Shown here in pieces: positions 11,280 through 21,700 of a stretch of 64,000 nucleotides of DNA. This DNA is from Eublepharis macularius (Eukaryota > Chordata > Lepidosauria > Squamata > Eublepharidae): positions 127,259,464 to 127,323,463 of the forward strand of contig NC_072796.1 of the NCBI RefSeq assembly GCF_028583425.1. The letters are read 5' to 3'. Under the pieces are notes generated by a model that was not told the DNA's origin, did no database searches, and saw only the letters and a list, made by a program, of their open reading frames with translations. Both the position numbers and the translations under genes were made by a program. How positions within the stretch are numbered: position 1 is the stretch's first letter; every line of letters begins with the position of its first letter.

Positions 11280-11441
11280 AATACTTATACATTGGCTGTT
11301 GTGGGCTTTCCGGGCTGTATTGCCGTGGTCTTGGCATTGTAGTTCCTGGAACTACAATGCCAAGACCACGGCAATACAGCCCGGAAAACCCACAACAGCC
11401 ATCGTTCTCCGGCCGTGAAAGCCTTCGACAATACTTATACA
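11280..11441. mobile_element. Near-perfect palindromic Penelope-like insertion, 12-bp TSD
   Basis: The insertion 11292-11429 lies between perfect 12-bp duplications, aatacttataca (11280-11291 and 11430-11441). The core 11294-11400 is a 107-bp palindrome with 53-bp arms, differing at about one position, with essentially no loop. It is the same family as 2670-2908, but the hammerhead-bearing centre is missing. The right tail ends 'gaaagccttcgac', as in the other copies. Confidence 0.8.
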
Positions 11442-11643
11442 ATTCATTTGCTGCAAAGTCTCAAATGTGTAATTCATCAATAGTACTCAGTAGAACCAAT
11501 TCAACGCACACACAACAAACCACACCCCAGCAGCTTCAATTAGCAGTACAATGCAATTAATCAGTACAGGGAGGTCACATAAAGTGCTATGTGCAAATAC
11601 CTATATTCATACAATAACAATTATATCATTAAAGTGCAAATGC

Positions 11644-11730
11644 CTTCACCCTCAAAAAGGAATTTGTAATAAATGAATTTGTAATAAAAAACACACGCAC
11701 TTTATTACGAATTCCTTTTTGAGGGTGAAG
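11644..11730. repeat. 30-bp inverted repeat
   Basis: Arms 11644-11673 and 11701-11730 are complementary at 29 of 30 positions, separated by a 27-base AT-rich spacer. This could form a strong hairpin. The flanks (11442-11643 and 11731-12125) hold no recognisable gene. Confidence 0.7.
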
Positions 11731-12124
11731 GGCTGACGTGTATGTTAAATCGTCATAACATTATGAGTGGAATAACAATAGCGTCAGTACCTGTTTGTGT
11801 CACATCTTGCCATCTTTGAAAAAGATCCGAAACTGCTTTCTGCACAGGAACCGGTCCAACCGTCAGATGGCATGTCCTTGACCGGACCACTCCTCCCTCG
11901 GCGACACCCATGGGCTGCTTGTTTGTAGACTATTATTGGACTTTTACGGTTCTTGGGAGGCACATTGTGCTTGAATGAACATTTCTCATACCTCAGCATT
12001 TGCACTTTAAGAGGGATCGTCTTACACAGTTATGTCCAATCATCAAATATTTTGTGTATGTGTATAACAGTCGTAAGGGTGGGTATATATGTCCAGGGTG
12101 GTATATAGCCTACCTTTCTCCAGT

Positions 12125-12345
12125 AGGGTTGCCAGGTCCAGGTTGGGAAATTCCGGGAGTTTTGGGGGGTAGAGCCTGAAGAGGGTGGGGTTTGGGGAGG
12201 GGAGGAGTCTCAATGGGGTATAATGCCATAGAGTTCACCCTTCAAAGCAGCTGTTTTCTCCAGGGGATCTGGTCTCTGTTTCCTGGAGATCTGTTGTAAT
12301 TCTGAGAAATCTCCAGCTATCACTTGGAGGCTGGCAAGCCTATTC
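12125..12345 (+). mobile_element. 'gttgccag' repeat (family V), copy 2
   Basis: Starts tagggttgccaggtccaggt and ends 'cttggaggctggcaagcc', with the central 'gtataatgccatagagttcaccc' block. It is non-coding. Confidence 0.7.
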
Positions 12346-12482
12346 TCCAGACAGAATCAAGACCTAAAGCAGGTAGCAATGAATGCAATACAAAAATCGT
12401 CTATTAAAACTATTTGAACTGTTAAAACTAACTCATCATTAAAACCAGTAATCACAACAGATAGTTAAAACAAATAATAACA

Positions 12483-12719
12483 TAATAATATTTGATTTAT
12501 ACACCGCCCTTCAGGATGACTTAACACCCACTCAGACTGGTTTACAAAGTATGTTGTTATTATCCCCACAACCTTGTGAAGTGGGTGGGGCTGAAAGAGC
12601 TCCTAGAAGCTGCGACTGACCCAAGGTCACCCAGCTGGCTTCAAATGGAGAACTGGGGAATCAAACCCGGTTCTCCAGATTAGAGTCCCGTGCTCTTAAC
12701 CACTACACCAAACTGGCCA
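12483..12719 (-). mobile_element. tRNA-derived SINE (family A), antisense
   Basis: Reverse orientation: the tail 'tttatacaccgcccttcaggatgacttaacacccactcag' comes first. The promoter head lies at 12640-12718 ('aatcaaacccggttctccagattagagtcc' ... 'cttaaccactacacc'). Confidence 0.82.
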
Positions 12720-13250
12720 TACTCTGTTCAAGCTGCGCCATAAGCTCCTTTAAATCATTTTGTCTTATGAACTCTGATCTGCGTGGGGATGGCAGCAAGA
12801 AAATGTAGGTGGTATCATCCATAATTGGTGTTGCATTATTAACCCTACGCTTATACACTGAGAATTGGGACAAAGAATGAGGCCAAGTGTAGTTCAACTA
12901 AACATCCCCATTTTGATTTCGCTTCTAGCAAGATTTTATTTTCACACCTGTTCCTCTTTCCTCATGCTAATTGTTCCCTTTAAAATGTATGCGTTTTGAT
13001 GTCTTTTTAAAATTTTTGCTTTAGTTACTGAGTCAGGCCACTGGCCTAGACAGGTTTGCAGAGGCTCTCCGCAGTTTCAGGCAGTGATCTCGCACCATCT
13101 GCTACAGGATCTTTTCAGGTGGAGATGATAAAGATTGAACATAGGACCTTCTACAGGAAAGCCGATGTTCTACTGCTGATGCTGAATGCTTTCTGTAGGT
13201 GCCACCTTGCACATGAGCACAATCAACAGCTGCCTGTACATGTGCATTCT
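12720..13250. other. Non-genic stretch
   Basis: No gene recognised. 'gaacataggaccttctac' at 13137 onward resembles worn tRNA-SINE sequence. Confidence 0.35.
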
Positions 13251-13745
13251 CTGTGGTAGCCCGCACTTTATGGAATGACCTACCTGAAGATATTAGGACA
13301 GCTCCTGCTCATCTGGCTTTCCACAAACAATGCAAAACTGAATTATTTGAGGGCTTTTTTACTACATAGAAGGGCTGTAATAGAAAGAAACTGTCTCAAA
13401 GAGATACATCAGTAAAGGGAGAGGGAGTGACTACAAACTTTACTGCTACTGCTGTATGATAGACTGTAGACTTTATTACTATTGTTATAGGTATTCCCCT
13501 ACTGGTTGGTTCCTACGTTGTTTAATATGTCAGTCTAAGAATTGCTTATGCTCTCTTTCAGCATTTCTTCAACTCTGTATTGGATTTCTTCTGGTTTTAC
13601 ATTTTTGCAAATTTGCATGTATATACTCTATTACATGTATATTGAAAGATCTTTGAAATTGACTGTACTGACCCACACTGCCTAACCTGCCTTGAGTCTC
13701 AGTGAGAAAAGCAGACTATAAATAATGAAAATAAATAAATAAGTA
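13251..13745 (+). mobile_element. L2-like LINE 3' end
   Basis: The start encodes a degraded C-terminal LINE motif (tttatggaatgacctacctg = LWNDLP-like). It is followed by a 3' UTR ('ctctgtattggatttcttctgg', 'gagtctcagtgagaaaagcagactataaat') and ends in 'aaataaataaataag'. The copy at 45.72-46.01 kb shares this 3' UTR. The element is 5'-truncated. Confidence 0.65.
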
Positions 13746-14091
13746 AAACACACAATATGGTTGTTTACTACATGACTCTGGGTTTCCCAAACACAACTTT
13801 TTTACTCTGCAGTCATACATCTGCTGTCGAAATGCCATTTTAAAGATCAGAAGGAGTACTCTTTGGCTTGAGTTGATCTGCTTTTTAGGGGCTGCAGCTT
13901 CCACCCATTCCATTTTCAGATAGAGAAAGCAGTCCTTCCAGGGAAGTTATTTACACAACATGGGAGCAGCATGTGCTTGGAATACTCCACATGTTGTTCC
14001 AAGGTTATGTAATGGTCCCCTGGAGGGCCATTTTAATTTCTGAAAATGGCCTGGGGGGGAAGGCAGGGGCCCTTTCTTTCCCCAAGCAGCA

Positions 14092-14518
14092 GTTCAATCT
14101 AGAGATGGGCACGAACCGAAAAAACCCCGAACCATGTGGTTCATGGTTCATCAAATTTCATGAACCACAAACCACGAACTTTCACAAACCTGCCCCTGGT
14201 TCACAAACCGGTTCATTTGGTTTGTGAAAACATCCTATCCAGGTCAGAAAATCATCACTTCCAGGTCAGCAGAAGGTCACTTCCGGGTCAGAAGAAGGTC
14301 TACAAGAAGTCCATCCCCAGTTGCCTAGGAAACTGATTGATTGGCACCAGGCTGTCTGCAGTGACGAACCAAAAAACGAACCAAATGAACCAACCTAAAA
14401 GTTCATGGTGGTTCGTCAGAAATGGGATCTGACAGACCATGGTTCGCAAATCACGAACTGCCGGGTTCGTGCTTAATTTCAGTTTGTATTTCGGTTTGTG
14501 CCCATCTCTAGTTCAATC
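14092..14518 (+). mobile_element. hAT-type MITE (tagagatgggc family), 8-bp TSD, copy 1
   Basis: The body 14100-14510 starts tagagatgggcacgaaccga and ends ggtttgtgcccatctcta. It is flanked by perfect gttcaatc duplications (14092-14099 and 14511-14518). An 8-bp duplication and short TIRs are hAT hallmarks. Inside are direct repeats of 'tcacttccaggtcag' and many 'ggttcatgaacc'-like short palindromes. There is no transposase. Confidence 0.85.
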
Positions 14519-16090
14519 CAAAAAACATTCCCTCTATCTCTAAAATGTCATTCCTGCAGTCGACATATGACTGCAGGGTAAACAAATGGGATTCATGAAA
14601 CCCACGTACATCTAGGTAACAAAGAAATCTTATCATGTATTGCGGCCCTGAGTCACAGCTAACCACACCTTAGTTTTACAAGGCTCATTTGCAGTCACTG
14701 GCAGAGGAGCTGTCTTGCAAAGTGCTTTGCTTTCATCTAGGCTTTGTTCTTCCGAAGCTCATTTTAATGGCCCCAAACTGGAAAGTAGGCAATAGTGATC
14801 AGAATAAAAAGCAATGACAAGAAATCAGGTTTAAAAGTACATTCCCATTGAAAGTCTCATGTTAAAGCGGAAGGTCAGTAGATCTTCACGTTGGGAAGAC
14901 ACCATGCCAGGGGCCTTTGGGGGCCAAAGGGAATAGTCATTTGTACAGACTGAATACATTAATTGTGACCAGGCCACTGTATACCTTTAACATCATGGTT
15001 TGCTCTAAGTGATAATCTGTTTTCCATGAGATTAATGTAACTTCTCCCCCCCCCAAACAATACAAATGATTTGACGTGCTTTCAATTCCCCATGAAAACT
15101 CTGCCGAACCATTGGAAAGCTCTTAAATATGCATCTTGCAGCTTCGATTACGACTACCACGATGACAAGATATTTTCCAGCTCCAATTTGCCAAGCTTCA
15201 ACGGCAAAATTGGATCCAACAGTGGCTAGAGCCTCATCAGATGGAAAAACCGTAAAATAAAAATTACATCCTGACGCACTTCTAATAAACTTCCCTTTGC
15301 TGCTTCCTCCGTGAGTTGCATGCCTCTCTGAATTTTGCTCGGGATGATTTAATCTCCTTTGCGCGTACATTACAGGAGCTGATTGCTGGGACTCGATTTA
15401 GATGGATTGTTCTTCTGCTCTTATTAACAAGTGGCAAGTTAATGGAGATGAACAGAAATGAAAACGGGGCGATTCTCTTCCAGCATCTTCTGCGCTGCTG
15501 AGTTTTGATTTCAGATGTTTTATTTCTCATTTGCAGACGATGACAATAAAGTGGCAATACTTTAGGTTTGTTAAGATCTGGCTGGGAAACTGATAAAGTG
15601 TTTTGTGACCTTTCCAGTTCAGGTCCAGTTATTCTCCAACATAGATCTTCATTTATGCCTGACGTCCTGAGTTTCCCCTCCTCCCTATTATGCGTGGAGA
15701 TCTCACAGAGACTGAAAGGACACCAAATAGACAGGTCTGCAGTGATATCCAGTTTTGCCTCTTGTCGAGGCCAAATTTTCTTGTGGAAGTGGTAGATTGC
15801 ATGGAACCGTGTGCCAAAATTATACTGCATTTGCTGGACAGCAATGTTATTCCCACGGTTTCTTTGCAACAGCTTTAGCTTCCATTGGCAAGCTTGTCAT
15901 GCACAGACAGAATGATACATCTTTTGTGCCCAACACAGTCTGTGTGCAAAGCATGTACTCCACCACTGAGTTACAGACCCTTCCACTGTATTCCAGTTTC
16001 ATGTGGTTGTGCAATCCTAAACAGAGCTAGACCCTTCTAAACCAACTGACGTTTATGGGCTTAGAAGGGTGTAATTTTGCTTAGAAAAAC
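14519..16090. other. Low-repeat stretch, possible conserved non-coding DNA
   Basis: This 1.5-kb stretch holds none of the repeat families seen elsewhere. The segment 15282-15869 is open for 195 codons on the minus strand, and shorter frames are open on the plus strand. I recognise no domain, splice pattern or codon bias, so it is not called a gene. Homeodomain-like TTAATGG and AT-rich words cluster at 15340-15560. Confidence 0.35.
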
Positions 16091-16094
16091 AATA

Positions 16095-16200
16095 TAATTG
16101 TCAGAATCCGACTGTTGTAAGGATTACAAGAAGATCATGGGTATGAAGTGCTTTGAACACTTAAAGCACTATATAATTGTGAAGCATGATTATTTTAGGA
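16095..16200 (+). mobile_element. MIR/CORE-SINE-like ancient SINE tail
   Basis: 'gttgtaaggattacaagaagatc' followed by 'gaagtgctttgaacacttaaagcactatataa' has the layout of the MIR/L2 3' region. It is short and worn. Confidence 0.45.
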
Positions 16201-17029
16201 GGTAATACAAAAGAAGCAATTTTTAATGAATCTGTCTTTAGTGTGACCGCAGTTCCCCCGTCACGCCAGAAAATGACATCATTGGCCTACCTCATAGCTC
16301 CTTTTGTGTGTTGTGTTTGTGCTTCTCCAAATACGTTCAAAATTAACTTCATGTTTCTCACTGGAGATTTCTCAACACAACAAAGAAAAATGGGATTTAT
16401 CTACCACAAGCAACACGGGAAAAAACCTTCAAATTTGAATCCTACATGGCTGCTGACTGATTTGAGTCCAACCACCATTTTCCATGTTTTTCAGGAGGCA
16501 GTCAAAACTTTCCTCTGTACTCCACTTTTAGTACAGGTGTCCACAGACTATGAGGGAAACTACACGAGATGCGTGACATGTATTCTTCACGTGTTGGTTT
16601 CGGGGACCGAGCGAACACCGTGCATGCTCCACTGCCTCCCTAGGACCAAGGGCTAGAGCAGAGGTGGCCAGAGGGAGCAGAGTGCGCCAGTGACAGCCAG
16701 AGGGAGCTGAATGGACTATGATCCAGCCCTTGGTCCTAGGGAGGCAGCAGAGTGTGTGTGGCATTCACTCGGTCGTGGGAGCTGGTGGCTGGGGCTGCCA
16801 CAAGCAGTCCAGGCTGGGGCAAGAGGAGGAGGGACTGCTGGGCACCACTGCCCCATGGAGAGGCAGGTATGCGGGAGCTGGTTGCTGGCTTCCTGGGCTG
16901 CCCTTCTCAATATGGTCCTTGATTTCAACAGCAGTCAGAGGGATTATCTCCCTCTTCTCCCTGGCGGAAAATCACATCGAGCGGCCGTTCTTTCTGACCA
17001 CACTTCCCATGGAAACTTCTTGGGAAACC

Positions 17030-17942
17030 GAGACTTCCTGTTTGGGATCCATGGAGGTCTAACGCAGCTCCACTTGCGGAGCTGACCGGACTGCCGTTTT
17101 AACCGGCCGGCGGGGTGAAAATAGCCCGCGGCCGACTGCTCTCAGGCGGGGAGCAGGCAAAGAACGCTCAAGACCCTAGGGTGAGCTAGATCTCGGACGA
17201 GGGGGGGCTCTATACAACGAGTCTCCCCCCGATCCTTGAGGTCCCACCTTGCGACGGGTCGGCTATAATCTCTGCAGCAGTTTTGGGGCCAATTCGGCTG
17301 GCATAAGACCTACATACCCAAGCATCGATTGGGGGAAGAAGCTGAGAGGGGAACTTAAAATCGAAACAGCGATTACAACCCGAGAAAAGTGAAGAGAAGG
17401 TAAAGATCATTATCTTCTGAGACGGGACAGATTGATAAAAACAGAGAGGAAAAAAAGTAGATTTTTAAACTGCAACAGACTAGTGAAAAGGAGGGGAAGA
17501 CTCGGCAGGAATCGAATTTAAAAAGAGACTAAGTTTAAAGAAGTTATTAAAGAAATGGGACTATTGTTTTGAATACCTGTGGCTTTGGAGCTGTGAGAAA
17601 AAGACACCATCGCGAGATCTGCTGTGGGAAGACGGGAGACAGGAAGTGCGTAATAACAATAGAGTGGCTGGAGAGAAGCGGCCCTTGCTGGAGGGCAGGA
17701 AGTAGGGAATCGCCATTTTTGAAAGGGGAAGGGTCGCGGCTTCAGCGGAAGAGGAAGTAGGCCATCTTGGATTACAAAATCATAGAGAAACCATAGAGAA
17801 AAGACGCCCGACATTTTGGACTCTTTAAAATTTAATTTCTATAAGAAGACCGGGACATTTAAAATAGAAAAACGTTAAATTTTACGCCACGGAGTTAAGG
17901 AAGAGAGCGGATTCGTGGGAGCGAGCTAAAGCAAGCCCCACG
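17030..17942 (+). promoter_or_regulatory. L1 5' UTR / presumed internal promoter
   Basis: The first roughly 200 bases are GC- and CpG-rich ('accggccggcggggtg', 'cccgcggccgact'). The region then becomes purine-rich up to the ORF1 start. Full-length L1s are transcribed from such internal promoters; promoter activity here is inferred from position and composition. Several short upstream ATGs precede ORF1. Confidence 0.7.
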
Positions 17943-18737
17943 ATGTCAAAAAAAGAGTGGCAATCGGCAATAGAAAACCTGGATAAAAACCTGGACAAAA
18001 AACTTTTAGATATGATTAAAGAACTTAAGGACACGAAATTGGAGCTGATAAAAGAGGTTAAAGAGGTTACACAGACAGTAAAATCGGAGCTGTCAGAAGT
18101 GAAAAAAGGTATGGAAACAATACGAAGTGAATTACAAGGAACGCAGCAGAGAGTTAAAACAGTAGAAGACGCGATGGAGAATTTAGCAGACACGCAACAA
18201 ACAGAGATGAGATTGGTGAAGGGGAGAATGTCAGTTGCAGAAACTAAACATATGGAGAAGCAGCTACGTTTTCGTGGCTTGCCAGAAGTGGAAGGAAAGT
18301 CAGCGCAAGAACAGATGACTGAGGTGTTGGCTGAGTACCTGGGGAAGGAGGAGGAGGAAGTTGTGGCTATCCTAGATGTGGCATACCGTGTGAATTCGAG
18401 AATAGCAACCCAGAGGAAACTACCAAGAGATGTAATTGTGCAGTTTACAACACGAAATATGAAAGAGAGGATTGTGACAAAACAGTTTCAAGATCCATTG
18501 GAGATTGATGGCAAGACGATTATTATAATGAAGGAACTGCCCAGATCAGTGTTACTGGACCGGAAAAAATATAAAGTGCTAATTCAGATTTTGAAGGACA
18601 TGAAAATCAGGTACAGATGGGAGTTACCGGAAGGAGTGTCCTTTGAGTTTGGAGGGGCCAAAAAACGCATCAGATCTGAGCGAGAGATGGAGCGATTTAT
18701 TAAGGACAATGAAAAAGACTTACCAACAAGATCATGA
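17943..18737 (+). CDS. ORF1: L1 ORF1 protein (RNA-binding chaperone)
   Basis: 264 residues. Residues about 8-105 are heptad-rich and highly charged, predicting a long coiled coil that would trimerise the protein. Residues about 106-190 form the RRM-like domain, starting at LRFRGLPE (108-115). The rest is a basic C-terminal domain, with 'KDMKIRYRWELPEGVSFEF' in place of the family's CTD core. In L1 biology ORF1p coats its own RNA in cis and acts as a nucleic-acid chaperone in cytoplasmic particles. It is shorter than mammalian ORF1p (about 340 aa), mainly because the N-terminal part is short. The ATG at 17943 is the first in frame after the UTR. The stop (TGA, 18735-18737) overlaps the ORF2 ATG. 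Confidence 0.93.
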   Translation: MSKKEWQSAIENLDKNLDKKLLDMIKELKDTKLELIKEVKEVTQTVKSELSEVKKGMETIRSELQGTQQRVKTVEDAMENLADTQQTEMRLVKGRMSVAETKHMEKQLRFRGLPEVEGKSAQEQMTEVLAEYLGKEEEEVVAILDVAYRVNSRIATQRKLPRDVIVQFTTRNMKERIVTKQFQDPLEIDGKTIIIMKELPRSVLLDRKKYKVLIQILKDMKIRYRWELPEGVSFEFGGAKKRIRSEREMERFIKDNEKDLPTRS

Positions 18738-21700
18738 GTATGGAGTGTAAAGTATTATCTTGGAATGTAAATGGACTAAACTCACCGAATAAGAGGAAAA
18801 ATACTTTTCACTGGCTACTAAAACAAAAATGTGACATTGTTTGTTTGCAAGAGACCCATATCAGAAAGCAGGATGCAAAATATTTAAAATCTGGAAAATT
18901 GGGCAAAGAATATGTAGCGGCCTCCAACAAGAAAAAAAGAGGAGTGGTGTTGTACATAAAAGAGGAGCTACAGCCAAAATTTGTTATGAGAGATGTGGAA
19001 GCTAGATTTGTAGCAGTGGAATGTATTTGGAATTTAAAGAGAGTGTTGGTAGTCGGACTTTATGCACCTAACGGTGCAAAAGAAAGCTTCTTTGAGGATT
19101 TAAGGAAGCATTTAGACGATCTTGCATACGACCAGATAATTCTTGCTGGAGACTTCAATGGAGTGACAGACTTGGAACTAGACAAAAAGACTACAACGGC
19201 ACAAAAGAAAAGAGGACTATTACCAAAGCTTTTTTTTGAGTTGATTCAACAAGAGACTCTTGAAGATGTATGGAGGAGAGAATATCCTAAAAGCAGACAG
19301 TTTACTTTTTATTCTGCAAGGCATTCTACATTATCAAGAATTGATATGATCTGGGCCTCAAAAGACTTAGCATTATGGACTAAGGAGGTAGAAATAATGC
19401 CTATGGTAGGCTCAGATCACAACCCAATTATGTGGAAATTTGGAAAAAAGAGAAAAAGGAAAGCATGGAGAATAAATGAGGACTTGTTACAGGAAAGAGA
19501 GAATATGGAAATACTGAGAAGAGAGACAAAGTTTTTTATACAATACAACGTGAATAAAGAAGTACCAACCAATAAAGTTTGGGATGCTTACAAGGCGGTT
19601 GTAAGGGGCATACTAATGGACTTAAATGGTAGAGCAAGAAAGAAGAAAGAGGAGAAAAGACAAGAGATTGAGGAGAAAATAAAAGCCAAAGAAATACAGC
19701 TAAAAAAGAGACCAGGGAAAAAGAAGGTATACCAGGAAATTAAAATACTTCAAGAACAGCTAACAGCAATGAGCAATAAAGAATTGGAGTGGAATCTCAA
19801 AAGACTGAATCAAAAAGCGTTTGAGGGTGCTAATAAACCTGGGAAGTACCTGGCATGGCAATTGAAGAAGAAAAGGGAAAAGAAGATAATAAATAAAATT
19901 TGCGAAGATAACAAAACGTATTTGGAGCAGGCTACCATTAGTAGAGCCTTTTATAAATTTTACGCTAAACTGTATAATAAAAAAGAAGTAAACAAAGAAT
20001 CAATAGCGTCATATTTGGAGAAAACCAAACTTCCAGAAATCTCGGAAGCTTGGAGAAATAAGTTGAATAGTGAAGTAACTGACGAGGAAATAAGTAAGGC
20101 AATACAATCTGCAAATCTAGGAAAGGCGCCAGGGCCAGATGGACTTACGGCTAAATTCTATAAGACAATGGCTAATGAACTGGCACCATTCCTAAAAGAG
20201 GTGATGAATGGGGTTTTAAGGGATCAAAGGATTCCAGAAACTTGGAGTGAAGCGAATATATCATTGATCCCAAAAGAGGGCCAAGACCTGACTAATGTGA
20301 AAAATTATAGACCTATATCGCTACTCAACAATGACTATAAAATTTTTGCGAAGATATTGGCGGAGAGATTGAAGGGGTGGCTCTCGGAAGTCATAGAGGA
20401 GGAACAAGCAGGCTTTTTGCCAGACAGACAAATAAGAGACAACTTAAGGACAGTGATCAATGCTATTGAATATTATGACAAGCGTTGTGACAAAGAGGTT
20501 GGTTTCTTCTTTGTTGACGCTGAAAAAGCGTTTGACAATTTAAACTGGGACTTTATGTTTGCCACTACGGAAAAGCTACAATTGGGAGAAAGATTCATCA
20601 GAGCAATTAAGGAAATTTATAGAGACCAGACTGCAGCAATTGTGGTGAATGATGAATTGACCAAGAAATTGACGATAAGTAAAGGAACAAGACAAGGTTG
20701 CCCGTTATCTCCATTGTTGTTCATTTTAGTATTGGAGATTCTGATGATACAAATACGTCAAGATGATGAAATTCGTGGAATAAAAATAAAGGACTATTCA
20801 TACAAGGTCAGAGCATTTGCGGATGACATAATGTTAATTGTAGAGGACCCATTGGAGAACATGCCAAGAGTGATAGATAAGATCAAGGAGTTTGGAGACT
20901 TGGCAGGTTTCTTCATTAACAAAAAGAAGTCAAAGATATTATGCAAAAATATGACTAAGCAGAAACAACAATTGTTAATGGAAACAACGGATTGTGAAGT
21001 AACAAGTAAAGTGAAATATTTGGGAGTCGAATTAACTGCAAAGAACATAGATCTATTCAAAAACAATTATGAAAAACTATGGACTCAGATAGAGAGAGAC
21101 TTGATTAAATGGAATAGATTGAATTTGTCATGGTTGGGCAGGATTGCAGCAGTTAAGATGAATGTGTTACCAAGAGTAATGTTTTTGCTACAGACAATAC
21201 CAATCATCAGAGACTCCAAACAATTTGAAAAATGGCAGAGGAAAATATCAGATTTTGTTTGGGCAGGCAAGAAGCCTCGAGTGAAAGTGAAAGTTTTACA
21301 AGATGCAAAGGAAAGAGGCGGAATGCAACTGCCCAATCTGAGACTTTATCATGATGCAATCTGCCTAGTTTGGTTGAAAGAATGGATGACATTAAAGAAC
21401 AAGAAACTATTAGCCCTAGAGGGATATAAAAAAATATTTGGATGGCACGCATATTTATGGCATGACAAAGTAAAGGTCAACTCGATGTTCCTGCATCACT
21501 TTGTTCGGAGAAGTCTATACATAATCTGGAAGAAGTACAGAATTTATCTACAAGAAGGAACCCCTTTGTGGGTGGTTCCATATGAGGTGATAGACCCGAG
21601 AGCTGTTGATAATGAACAACAATGTTTAACGTATAAAGAAATAACTAAAACTGAAGCATCCAAACTTAGAATAAAGACACAAGAGGAACTATCACCTAAC

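Noticed and set aside
15282-15869. 195-codon minus-strand ORF
   Set aside because: No recognisable domain, shares the region with open frames on the plus strand, and lacks splice or promoter context; kept only as a note on a possible conserved non-coding block.
16186-16656. 156-codon ORF
   Set aside because: No domain recognised; crosses into the TIR of a DNA element, so probably chance.
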